Assembly (NCBI GenBank): GCA_033807775.1
Contig: CM066314.1
Location: 37,679,501 to 37,743,500 of the forward strand
Length of the DNA: 64,000 bases
Direction: 5' to 3'
DNA from: Saussurea involucrata
Taxonomy: Eukaryota; Streptophyta; Magnoliopsida; Asterales; Asteraceae
The translations under genes were made by a program, and so were the position numbers. Below are positions 11,280-22,110 of the stretch, piece after piece (within the stretch, counting starts at the first letter, position 1; each line of letters opens with the position of its first letter). Below the pieces are notes generated by a model. That model saw only the letters and a list, made by a program, of their open reading frames with translations, made no database searches and had not been told where the DNA came from.

Positions 11280-11880
11280 TAAGATTAATGTTAAGGTTAG
11301 AGGAAGGAATATGATCTTCTCGACGGTCGACTTCCAGTCCAATATCTCCTCTATCTTCGCGTATCTAACAAAAGAAGATTGAAACGTCTGTAAAATACAA
11401 AAGGGGTATGTTAAACAAACATTCGGTGGAAATATTGGGAACACGAGTTTCGAAAGAAAAATTCACAAAGAACGCTAGTCCAGCTAAACGCGATCCCGTC
11501 TCTTCGATGGAGATCGTTTGAAAACGCTCCTTGAAAGATAAGAGCTGATATTTCCCCAGATGCGGAAATGACTTCGTCCCGTCAAGGACACAGTCAGTCA
11601 AGAGGATCGACGACAATGTAAAGTTGATCGTCATGACTTCCTCCTCACCCTCTCCCGTCCTTATACCCTTGCCCCCGACGGCTGACGAAAGGGTCGACGT
11701 GGATACAGAGGACATCGTCGCCAGATGCGCAAGATCCACGAACGTCGCGTCTATCGCAATCAAAGTCTTCACCGACTCGGACATAATCATTCTCAAAGAG
11801 TCTCCAATCTTTGAAGGCCTGAGAGAAATCGAGAAACTATACCTCGTATGGACACTCAAAAACTTCGAAAAGTATTGAGC
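11280..11880 (-). pseudogene. antisense extra gene of Tat, short C-terminal form
   Basis: On the minus strand this is the exon 3 equivalent (from about 11880, with LPHLGKYQLLSFKERF and EETGSRLAGLAFF), then the site of the conserved intron (about 11388-11470; the donor has decayed from GTAAGT to GTGAAT), then a last exon (about 11387-11280) with VEKIIFLPLTLTLILRA, homologous to the last exon at 4714-4887. The frame is open through exon 3 and the last exon apart from the donor change. Exon 1 with the QLMPQFW block is missing, so the gene is truncated at the 5' side while its upstream region is still present at 11960-12100. Confidence 0.7.
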
Positions 11881-11963
11881 AAAGAACAGCAAGGGATCAA
11901 AGAAGAATTCCGCACTAAGAAACTTTTCAAGAGGATATAAAAGGAAATGATCCATTATGATCC

Positions 11964-12100
11964 CTATTTATGCACTCGATCGTGTCAGGTCAAGCCCTTT
12001 GATGATCGCCACGCGTCCCCGTCTTTTCGTATGACCACACGGATCATCGACACCTGTCATCGACAGCTGGTAAGCACCATCGTACGTCGGCATGACGTCA
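11964..12100 (-). promoter_or_regulatory. upstream module of the antisense gene (TATA, ACGCGT, TGACGTCA)
   Basis: On the minus strand, TGACGTCA (12093-12100) is followed 76 bases later by ACGCGT (12011-12016) and then by a TATA-like GCATAAATAG (11963-11972). The same order occurs at 24494-24631 and, without ACGCGT, at 26441-26530. TGACGTCA is the palindromic bZIP-type (CRE/as-1-like) site; activity here is inference. Confidence 0.6.
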
Positions 12101-12257
12101 CGGCTTTATCCTTTCTTCGATTTCCCTCTCTAGTTTGAATTGAACCGATTCAGTTCCAAAACAACCAAGGTATTTTTCAACACAAAACCCTGAACACCCG
12201 ACAAGCAAAATTTAAAATTCGAAATTGTCATCCTACTTTCAAATTTTGGGGGCAAAC

Positions 12258-13097
12258 TGTTTGGGCAAAATTTCACAGGTCTCGACCACGATCAGAAAAG
12301 GTAAGACACATGTTATGAACTATATCTTGTATTAAGATAAGGCCCCGACAAAGACCCAAAAACCTCCGTTGTCCCTGCTAAAAGGTAAGTCGAGAGTTCC
12401 TCACGACCGTCGCACAAGACCGTACGACCTTGACTAACTCGATATACGACTGTTACGTTTATTCAATGATTAATGCAGGAGTCAAAGTCATTAATGGGCA
12501 ACGGTCATAACCGACAAAGAGCAATTATGAAGAGTTACAACTGGCGACCGTTATGGCTGTTATCGAAGCAATCAATGAGCTAATCAAAGCACCCGAAGGC
12601 TATAAAAGATCAAGTTAAACCTCAGGACCGAGGACCGAGGACCGAACATCGAACAACAGAAGCAAACGCAAACACTCAAAGAATATTCGTTCGAAGCAAA
12701 GAGATCATTCATAGAAGATCGCTCTCGACGCACGACTTTCATTCTTGACCAACAGTTTACACATTGTGTTCACACATGACGCACACTGTTTTTACATTTC
12801 AAACACTTGTACTTTACATTTCGAAGTCTTTCCCTTCATTTGTATCGTAATCTCTGTACGATCGACACCCGGAACACCAAGGACATCGCCCCTAATTGGC
12901 GACCATAGTGCAGCGACGACATCCACTGTCGTCCGCTGGTTTTTTCCTCGTTGAGGTTTTTCCTGCGTCATCAAATCCTCTGTCTCGTCTCTATTTTTAT
13001 CTTTGTCGCACGCTTTTGACGAACGATTCCTTTCTTTAGTTGTTAAAGTCCACATCGACCTTAAGTTGTCCATTTGGTGCGATTTTTAGCATTAACA
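12258..13097 (+). repeat. Tat LTR (840 bp) fused directly to gag
   Basis: It runs from TGTTTGGGCAAAATTTCACAGG to TTTTTAGCATTAACA, with the polypurine block ATTTTGGGGGCAAAC just upstream and a TATA box (CTATAAA) near 12599. Gag sequence begins immediately after the LTR, so about 100 bases of primer site and leader have been lost. It follows the antisense gene, as a 3' LTR should, but is also followed by gag, as a 5' LTR should be. Confidence 0.85.
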
Positions 13098-14901
13098 CAG
13101 CCCCTGGAAATCAGCAGCATGTCATTGCCCAGATGTACCAGGAGCTTGAAGTCGCTCGAAATCAAATCAACGCCATGGCAGAGCAAAGTCGCAAAGCAGC
13201 TGAGGAGATAGCATGATTAAGGAATTCTTCTGGACCTCAGAATGGTCCTAGGCCATTCGTTCAGAATCCAGGCCAAGGATCGTTCGGACAGAACAGTCCT
13301 CGACCATTCGCGCATAATCCAGGTCCAGGATCAGGTCCGTTCGCTCAGAATCAGCATCCAGGTCCGTTCATGCAGAACCAGCAGCCGGGACCGTTCAATC
13401 CAAATCCCCAGTTCGGGACGGTTCCTCCTCAGCATATAAGGCCACCACCCATGCAGAATGGATCGCGGCCATTTCAGAATGGATCGCAGCCATTTCAGAA
13501 TGGATCGCAACCGTTTCAGAATGGGTCGCAGCCGTATTTTGTTTCTTTCAACGGATACGCCAATGGCTCGTCGCATGGCAATGGCACCAGTTCAGCAGTC
13601 AATCCACAAGCAGGGGCAAATCTCGACCCCAATGACCCCGTCGCCCAGCGATTGAAAATGCTAGAAGATCAGAACGAGCGTGTCCTATCTTTGCTCGCCA
13701 AGCTACCTGGGGCAGCCGTGCCCGTCGACGTCGAGCCTCGATCAGGATATCAGGCGTCGCCCTTCGTCGATGAGATCGCGACCGTTGAGGTCCCAAGGAA
13801 ATACAATGTCCCCGCCTACACGCCCAAGTACTCGGGAGTGACCGATTCGACAGAGCACGTCGCGCAGTATAAGCAGCTCATGTGGACGATCTCAATCCCA
13901 CACATGTATCAGGAAGTCTGTATGTACAAGAGCTTCGGTGCAACTCTCACTGGTCCTGCTCTCCAATGGTTGATCAATCTAAAACCCAAGTCCATCGGGT
14001 CGTTCGTTGAATTGGTCAATCAATTCTCCCAGCAATTCGCCAGCAAGATGGAGAAGCAGACCAGTGACCTATATTACGTCGTGCAGAAGACCAATGAGTC
14101 TATTCGAAGTTATTTCAATAGATTCAATGCGGAGATGATCAGTGTTCGCAATTGTGACGTCAAGACCGCGATCGAAGCCTATAAGCGCGGTCTGGACGAC
14201 AATTCAGGTTTATACACTGACCTGACTAAGTATCCTCCGGAGAATTTCGAAGACGTCCGAGCTCGAACCCTAGCGTATATGAGGGTAAAGGACGACGCTG
14301 CCTTTCGTCGCAAGCATACCGACGACAAAAGGTCGTTAGGTGTGAAAAAGCCCGAGTTCAAGACAAAAGCAATTTCCAAAATAGAGCCCGCGCGCCAGAT
14401 CTCGAACGTCAGATTCAAGACGAAAGCAGAGGCTAAGACCGCGACCAAGTTTTCTCAGTACCCCAAGATATCTTCTTATCGATTCAAAGGGTCCACTAAA
14501 GATTTGGTCGAAGCTCTGAAGACCGCCCAGGCGACTATTCGATGGCCAAAGAAGTCCGATCAGGACAACGCTAAGAAAGATAAATCTAAATGGTGCGACT
14601 TTCATGTCGACCATGGTCACGCGACATATGATTGCATAGCTCTCAAAAAGGAGCTGGCGTATCACGTCCCGAAGGGCAATCTAAAAGACATCATCGACGA
14701 CGTCGTTACCCCAGCTAACGACATTCGACCGCCAACCCCCGAGCATACGAAAGTCGTCAATTGTATCACTGGTGGTTCCGACGTATGTGGTCTGACGTAT
14801 TCCGCAGCCAAGCGTCATGCCAGTCAAGCACCTGACGATCAACCTATCCCGCGTTCATCAAGGCCTAAAGGAGATCTGGAGTTGGAAGCTATGAAGATCG
14901 T
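13098..14901 (+). pseudogene. gag: Tat Gag, longest preserved copy, 3' end cut
   Basis: The gag begins inside codon 2 because the start region is deleted. A TGA near 13212 breaks the N-terminus; from about 13370 the frame is open for some 510 codons. Domains in order: Q/N/P-rich repeats with several NGSQPFQ units (13458-13540), a short helix block (AQRLKMLEDQNERVLSLLAK), the complete gag core (IPHMYQEVCMYKSF, ALQWLINLKPKSIGSF, SIRSYFNRFNAEM, EAYKRGLDD), a lysine-rich linker and a Cys/His segment (WCDFHVDHGHATYDC). It stops at LEAMKIV where the next LTR starts, so the protease is lost. This is the best reference for the intact Gag of the family. Confidence 0.87.
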
Positions 14902-15784
14902 TCTTTGGGCAAAATTTCACAGGTCTCGACCACGACCAGAAAAGGTAAGACACATGTTATGAGCTATATTTTGTATTAAGATAAGGTCCCGACAAAGACC
15001 CAAAAAACCTCCGTCATCCCTTCTAACAGGTAAGTCGAGAGTTCCTCACGACAATCGACCTCGACGTCGCCCATTCCGCACGACCGTCGCACAAAACCGT
15101 ACGACCTTGACTAACGCGTTATACGACTGTTATATTTGTTCAGTGATTAATGCAAGAGTCAAAGTCATTAATGGGCAACGGTCATAACCGACGAAGAGCA
15201 ATTATGAAGAGTTACAACTGACGACCGTTACAACAATCATCAAAGATCTTAATGATTCAATTAACATCATCCGAAGACTATAAATCCCAAGTTCAATCCT
15301 TAGTTTCAAGACATCGAATAACACAGGGAGACAGATAGAACAAGAGCATCGAACAACAGAAGTAAACGTAAACACTCGAAGAACATTCATTCGAAGCAAA
15401 GAGATCATTCATAGAAGATCGCTCTCGACGCACGACATTCACTCTCGACCAACAGTTCACATATTGTTTTCACACACGACGCACATTGTTTTTACATTTC
15501 AAACACTTGTACTTTACATTTCGATGTCTTTCTCTTCATTTGTATTGTAATCTCTGTACGATCGACACCCGGAGCACCAAGGACATCGCCCCTGATTGGC
15601 GACCATAGTGCAGCGACGACTTCCACAGTCGTCCGCAGGTTTTTTCCTCGTTGAGGTTTTTCCTGCGTCATCAAATCTTCTGTCTCATTTACATTTTTGT
15701 CTTTGTCGAATGATTCCTTTCTTTAGTTGTTAAAGTCCACATCGACCTTAAGTTGTCCCTTTGGTGCGATTTTTGGCATTAACA
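14902..15784 (+). repeat. Tat LTR (883 bp), 5' LTR of the outer element
   Basis: It begins TCTTTGGGC, the usual TGTTTGGGC with one change, and ends GGCATTAACA. A TATA box (CTATAAA) lies near 15278. The primer-site block TTTGGCGCCATCTGTGGGA follows at 15786 and the leader runs to the gag ATG at 15886. Its best partner is the LTR at 26687. Confidence 0.85.
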
Positions 15785-15885
15785 GTTTGGCGCCATCTGT
15801 GGGACCCCATCTAGAGAAAATCTTCGACAAACGTGCGTCTTACTAACGGTTTCTTGGAGCTTTCTTTGTTCTCTGTTTCAGGAAA

Positions 15886-17678
15886 ATGGCAGTCCCTGGA
15901 GATCAGCAGCATGTCATTGCCCAGGTGTACCAGGAGCTTGAAGTCGCTCGAAACCAAATCAACGCCATGGCGGAACAAAGACGTAGAGCAGCTGAGGAGA
16001 TCGCACTACTAAGGAATCCCTTTGGACCTCAGAATGGTCCTAGGCCATTCGTTCAGAATCCAGACCAAGGATCGTTCGGTCAGAATGGTCCTCGACCATT
16101 CGCGCATAATCCAGGTCCAGGATCAGGTCCGTTCGCTCAGAATCAGCATCCAGGTCTGTTCATGCAGAACCAGCAGCCGGGACCGTTCAATCCAAATCCC
16201 CAGTTCGGGACGGTTCCTCCTCAGCACATAAGGCCACCACCCATGCAAAATGGGTCGCAGCCATTTCAGAATGGATCGCAGCCGTTTCAGAATGGATCGC
16301 AGCCGTTTCAGAATGGGTCGCAGCCGTATTTTGTTCCTTTCAACGGAGACGCCAATGGCTCGTCGCATGACAATGGCACCAGTTCAGGAATCAATCCGCA
16401 AGCAGGGGCAAATCTCGACCCCAATGACCCCGTCGCCCAGCGATTGAGAATGCTAGAAGATCTGAACGAGCGCGTCCTATCTTTGCTCGCCAAGCTACCT
16501 GGGGCAGCCGTGCCCGTTGATGCCGAACCTCGATCAGGATTTCATGCGTCACCCTTCATCGATGAGATCGCGACTGTCGAGGTCTCGAAGAAGTACAACG
16601 TCCCCGCCTTCACGCCCAAGTATTCGGGAGTGACCGATCCAACAGAGCACGTCGCGCAGTATAAGCAGCTCATGTGGACGATCTCGATCCCACACATGTA
16701 TCAGGAGGTCTGTATATGCATAAGCTTCGGTGCGACTCTCACCGGTCCTGCGACCAAATTTCCTCAGTACCCCAAGATATCCTCTTATGGATTCAAAGGA
16801 TCCACTAAAGATTTGGTCGAAGCTCTGAAGACCGCCCAGGCGACTATTCAATGGCCGAAGAAGTCGATCAGGACGACGCTAAGAAAGATAAATCTAAATG
16901 GTGTGACTTTCATGTCAACCATGGTCATGTGACAGATGATTGCATAGCTCTCAAAAAGGAGCTGGCGTATCACGTCCCGAAGGGCAATTTAAAAGACATC
17001 ATCGACGATGTCGCTACCCCAGCTAACGACGTTCGACCGTCAACCCCCGAGCATGCGAAAGTCGTCAATTGTATCACCGGTGGTTCCGACGTATGTGGTC
17101 TGACGTACTCCGTGGCCAAACGTCACGCCAGTTAAGCGCCTGACGATCGGCCTGTCCCGCGTTCATCAAGGCCTAAAGGAGATCTAGAGTTGGAAGCTAT
17201 GAAGATCGTATTCGACCAAGACGACCTCAGTGACTCATACCAGAAACATCATGACGGGTTGATCATTCAACTCACGGTTGGTAATTGTTTAACTCGAAGA
17301 TTCTTGGTCGATGGGGGCCGTTCAGCGAACGTCATCTTCCTTGGCACCATCAAGGCCATGGGAATCGATCGTTCGGAAATCACCCGACGTTCGACAACTT
17401 TGGTCGGTTTCAATGGAGAAGCGACGAGCACCTATGGAGATATCATCTTGCCAGTCTACGCCGGAGGAATCAACAAGCAAACCAAGTTCAGCGGCATCGA
17501 CTGTGCGTTGGCTTATAACATCATCTTAGGTCAACCATGGATCCATGAGATGAAGGCCGTTCCCTCGACGTATCATCAGACTCTGAAGTTCCCTATGCCG
17601 TGGGGGATCCAGGAGATAAAAAGTGAGCCGAAAGTCGCTCGTGATTTCTATAAAACCACTCTGAAGCCGCGAAACTAG
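15886..17678 (+). pseudogene. gag: Tat Gag-protease, gag core deleted
   Basis: ATG 15886 (MAVPGDQQHV) follows an undamaged leader. The Q/N/P-rich domain (NGSQPFQ units near 16250-16330) and helix block are open, but the core is cut: sequence jumps from SFGATLTGP to ATKFPQYPK, removing LQWLINL through SYFNRF. There is a one-base loss near 16866, a CAA-to-TAA stop near 17134, then a protease frame (about 17190-17678) with YNIILGQPWIHEMKAVPS. The protease motif reads VDGGRS where the copy at 5590 has VDGGSS, so a residue next to the catalytic Asp-Gly-Gly is changed. The frame ends LKPRN-stop, as in the copy at 5590. Confidence 0.85.
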
Positions 17679-18366
17679 ACCTTCTATTGTGGTGACTCAC
17701 GACGACATTTAGTGTATCGTCTTAAAATCGCCACAAGGGGGTAAGATGGTAGCAATAATCAAGACGTCCCACGTAGTTGGGCACGACGCGTCATAAAAGG
17801 TACGTCTTCTAAACCCTTTTCTATTTTTTTCATACGATTTTTTAAACAACGATGATTACTGACTTAGGCATCGGAGGGTCGTTGGTTAGCCAACGACCAA
17901 CCTCTGACATTGTTTATTCCGCAGAATCGCACGACAATAATCAAACGACTCTAGTTTCGCAAGGTCGCACGACATAAACGATCAGATCTATGACTTGATC
18001 ATCCTTCTACAGGGGCACACGATTCGAATTAATCGCACGACTTAGTCGTACGATCGCGAGGTCTAGCAATCTCATGATCTAAGTTTCTTAACTTAGAAAA
18101 ATTTCATACTCCGAATGTATGCTTTAGTTGCATGTGCTTATATTTATATACACGATTTAAAAGTCTATTGGCTTATGTTCCAGTTATCGTGTTACAATAG
18201 ATGCCTAAGTCGCATGATTCCTTGTATATTTTTTATGAATTTGACAGTCGGTGTGATATTTTATAAAGCGCAAGTTCAAAAGAAGCCTAAATTTCATTCG
18301 CCAAATAAACCGTCAATTACATCTCAACCACCAACGGTCGATCGGTAAAAACAAAAAAATTTGCGG
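17679..18366 (+). other. pol scraps and 3' spacer of the outer Tat element
   Basis: Bases 17683-17750 match two short pieces of the Tat archaeal-type RNase H region (compare 60833-60860 and 60908-60950), and 17756-17815 match the last codons of integrase (compare 10450-10497). Everything between is gone. The conserved hairpin (17877-17898) and the common 3' untranslated segment follow. No gene remains. Confidence 0.7.
17877..17898 (+). other. conserved perfect hairpin, second copy
   Basis: GGTCGTTGG, loop TTAG, CCAACGACC. It has the same stem as at 5259-5280 and 21653-21674 and is preceded by GCATCGGAG. Confidence 0.7.
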
Positions 18367-18687
18367 TTAGATTTGAGGAGGGGCATCAGTCGTATCCTTG
18401 CCTAAGATCCCGCCCTGAAGACCTTCGTCTATGACCTCCTCCTCGACGTCCTTCTCGTCATCCGAATCAGGGTCTCTCACAGTCCCGACGCCCTTCAAGT
18501 AAATATCGAGCTCTTCCGACGCCGAAGCAAGAGGATCCTTCCCTAACAGATGTCGCCTCATGATTGCCGCCCTAGCAGTCAGGCGAGCTATAGCAAAAAC
18601 GGACCTACCCTCGTCCCTAGCAGCTTTCACCTCTTTCTCCAGACTCTCCACCTTGGACTTAGAATCCTCGGCTTCCTTTGTAATCGC
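18367..18687 (-). pseudogene. antisense extra gene of Tat, coiled-coil C-terminus
   Basis: The final part of the last exon of the long antisense gene, open without stops on the minus strand: a Lys/Glu heptad-type segment (KSKVESLEKEVKAARDEG), then the conserved block ARLTARAAIMRRHLLGKDPL and an acidic tail (DSDDEKDVEEEV) ending before TAA. It is cut on the right by the LTR at 18688. The same block ends the copies at 22111 and 62661. Confidence 0.75.
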
Positions 18688-19572
18688 TGTTTGGGCAAAA
18701 AATCATGTCGCTCGACCACGACCAGAACAGGTAAGACGTATGATTAAGGACTATATCTTGTATTAAGATAAGGTCTCGACGAAGACCTAGAACACCATCG
18801 TCGTCCCTCATAAAAGGTAAGTCGAGAGTTCCTTACGACGCTCGACCATAGCGTCGCCCGATCCGCACGACTATTATATAAGGACGTGTGACTTCGACCA
18901 AAGCTAACGTTAACCATGACCGTTTATTAAGTGTTTAATGCAAGAGTAAAAGTCATTAAGGAGCAACGACTATAACCGACACAATCATTAAACAGCCGGC
19001 GACCGTAACGGACGAAGATCATTACTCCGGCGACCGTTTCCAATCGTTAAGGCCATTAAAGGAGCATTCATGGATGAAGCTAAGGACGCGAAGACTATAA
19101 ATATCAAGCTCAATCAACATTCCAACACATCAAATATCCGGCGATTAACAACCGAAGCAATATTCAAGGACACCTGAAGTGAAGAACCATTATTCTAAGT
19201 ATCGCTCTCGACGCACAACAACAGCCCTCAACCAGCAGTTCATACTTTGTTTCGTACACGACAAACACCTGTTTTTACGTTCAAACACTTGTACTTTACA
19301 TTTCAAAGCATTTTCGTCATTTGTATTGTAATCACTGTACGATCGACACCAGTATCCAAGGACATCGCCCCTGATTGGCGACCATAGTATAGCGACAACA
19401 CCCACTGTCGTCCGCAGGTTTTTTCCTCGTTTGAGGTTTTTCCTGCGTCATCAAATCCCTTGTTTCTTTATTTTATTTATCGTCGCACGTCTCGTCGAAA
19501 GATTCTTTCTTTAGTTGTTTAAGTCCACATCGACCTTAAGTTGTCCCTTTGGTGCGATTTTTGGCATTAACA
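18688..19572 (+). repeat. 5' LTR of the 7.0-kb Tat element (885 bp)
   Basis: TGTTTGGGC...GGCATTAACA; TATA box CTATAAAT near 19096. The primer-site block TTTGGCTCCATCCGTGGGA follows, with GCGCC changed to GCTCC compared with other copies. Confidence 0.88.
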
Positions 19573-19673
19573 GTTTGGCTCCATCCGTGGGACTACATCT
19601 AGAGAAAATTCTCGACGAACGTGCATTCTACTAATAGTTTCTTGGAGTTTCTTCTATTTTCTGTTGCAAGAAA

Positions 19674-21386
19674 ATGGCAGCCCCTGGAAATCCGCAGCAA
19701 GCCGTCACTCAAATGTATCAGGAGCTCGAGGTTGCCAGGAATCAACTCAATGCAATGGCAGAGCAGAATTGCAGAGCAGCTGAAGAGATCGCGCGACTAA
19801 GGAATCCTTTTGGACCCCAGAATGGTCCTAGACCATTCATCCAGAATCCAGGTCCGGGACCAGGCCCGTCCTCGCAGAATCAGCATCCAGGTCCATTCAT
19901 GCAGAATCAGCAACCGGGTCCGTTCATTCTGAATCCCTAGTCTGGGCAGATTCCCCCTCAGCACATCCGACCACCACCCTTGAACAATGGATCCCAACCA
20001 TTGCAAGGTGGCACCCAGCCGTTTCAGAATGGATCCCAACCGTTTTCCCAGCCGTTCCAAAGTGGTCCGCAACCTTTCCAGCAAGGATCGAAACCTTTCC
20101 AGCAAGGATCGCAATCTTTCCAGCAGAGATCGCAGCCATTTCAGCATGGGCCGCAATCGTTTCAGAATGGACCGCAGCAATTCCACTATGGGTCGCAGCC
20201 ATATTTTGTTCTGTTCAACGGGGACACCAATGATTCGTCGCATGGTAATGGCACTAGTCCAGGGACCAATCCCTCGACAGGGGCAAATCCTGATCTTAAC
20301 GATCCCGTCGCCCAGCGTTTGAAGATGTTAGAAGACCAAAATGAGCGCGTCCTGTCCTTGCTCGCCAAGTTGCCTGGGGCAGCCGTGCCTGTTGACGTCG
20401 AGCCTCGCTCGGGGTATCAGGCGTCGCCCTTCATCGACGAGATCGCTCCAACGAGGTCCCAAAGAAGTATAACATTCCTGCCTTCACTCCCAAGTATTCG
20501 GGTGTGACCGATCCAACCGAGCATGTCGCTCAGTATAAGCAGCTCATGTGGACGATCTCGATTCCACACATGTACCAGGAAGTATGCATGTGCAAGAGTT
20601 TCGGGGCGACTCTCACTGGTCCAGCTCTCCAGTGGTTGATCAATCCCAAACCCAAATCTATCGGGTCGTTCGACGAATTGGTCAACCAATTCTCCCGGCA
20701 ATTCGCCAGCAATCGTAAGATGGAAAAGCAGACTAGTGATCTGTACTATGTCGTGCAGAAGACCAATGAGTATCCGCAATTGTGACATCAAAACTGCGAT
20801 CGAAGCTTATAAGCGTGGTCTAGACGATAGTTCAGGTCTATATATCGATCTGACCAAGTATCCCCCAGAGACTTTCGAAGACGTCCGAGCTCGAACCTTA
20901 GCATATATGAGGGTCGAAGACGACGCAGCCTTTCTTCGCAAACACACTGACGACAAGAAGCCGTTAGGTGTCAAGAAGCCAGAATTCAAGCCGAAAGCCA
21001 TATCCAGAATAGAGCCAGCGCGTCAGATTTCAAACGTTCGTTTCAAGACGAAGGCATAAGCTAAAACCGCGACTAAATTTCCCGTGTATCCCAAGATCTC
21101 CTCTTATGGGTTCAAAGGGTCAGCTAAAGATTTAGTCGAAGCTCTGAAGACCACCCAAGCAACCATCCGGTGGCCGAAGAAGTCTGACTTGGACGATGCT
21201 AAGAAGGATAAATCAAAGTGGTGCGACTTCCACGTCGACCATGGTCATGCGACAGATGATTGTATCACACTCAAGAAGGAATTGGCATATCATGTTCCAC
21301 AAGGCAATCTCAAAGATATTATTGATAATGTCGTTATTAACAGCCATCGACCGTCGACTCCCGAGCATGCAAAAGTTGTCAATTAA
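19674..21386 (+). pseudogene. gag: Tat Gag with core present, protease deleted
   Basis: ATG 19674 (MAAPGNPQQAV). The Q/N/P-rich domain is the longest here, with about ten degenerate QPFQ-type units (19980-20190). A CAG-to-TAG stop is near 19938, the frame shifts near 20450, and a deletion of roughly 45 bases at 20770 removes SIRSYFNRFNAEM. Another stop is near 21057. The Cys/His segment WCDFHVDHGHATDDC is kept. At 21384 the sequence jumps from KVVN to the last few codons of the protease region (about 21387-21440), so the protease is missing. It cannot make full-length Gag. Confidence 0.85.
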
Positions 21387-22110
21387 AATCCCCTACGCCC
21401 TTGGGAACCCTGAAGATCGAGAATGAGTCGAAATGTCGCTATGGTGCCCTGTCGTACGACGACATGATCAATCACAGACAGTATCTCATCGGATCGTCGT
21501 GTCGTCCTGTCATTTAAAACCTATCTTTCTTTCCAAAAAGAATAGGATAATAAATGACAGGGGGCAGTACCCCATGAAGGAGAAAGGTATGATTTCTAAC
21601 TCTTTTCCATACAAATTTTTCTCACAAACAGCTACTGACATAAGCATCGGAGGGTCGTTGGTGAGCCAACGACCAACCCTCGACATCGTTTTATCGCAGG
21701 ATCGCACGACATAGACGATCAGGTCCATGACTTGATCACACCTTACATCTAATCGAACGACTTAATCGCACGTTCGCATAGACAGCTTCGCAGCCTGAGC
21801 TTCTTAACGTAGAAAAAACTTCGCGTTTTGAATAAATACCTTAGTCGCATGTATCGGTGTTTGATTAGCATACATTCTAAACGAATGCCTTATTTTTTTC
21901 TTTCTTATACCCTGTATGGATACTTTGATCGTATGTTGTCATATTTTATAAACGCCTTGGTCGCATGATTTCTATGTATCTTATGTTCAATCGATGCGAT
22001 AGTTGTTTACCAATAAAGTTCAAACCAAAAAAGTGCATTCATCAGAAAAATTGTCAAAAACGCGCTCGACCACCAACGGTCGAGCAGTAAAAAAAAGAAA
22101 GAGAAAATTC
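21387..22110 (+). other. spacer and 3' untranslated segment of the 7.0-kb element
   Basis: No gene on the sense strand. It contains the protease scrap, a block shared with 5380-5520, the hairpin at 21653-21674, and the common untranslated segment up to the CTCGACCACCAACGGTCGAG block at 22063-22083, just downstream of the antisense gene's stop. Confidence 0.7.
21653..21674 (+). other. conserved perfect hairpin, third copy
   Basis: GGTCGTTGG, loop TGAG, CCAACGACC. Stem identical to the other two copies; one loop base differs. Confidence 0.7.

Noticed and set aside
14155..14162. TGACGTCA in the Tat gag
   Set aside because: Lies inside conserved Gag codons (NCDVKTA), not upstream of a gene; counted as chance when weighing the promoter module.
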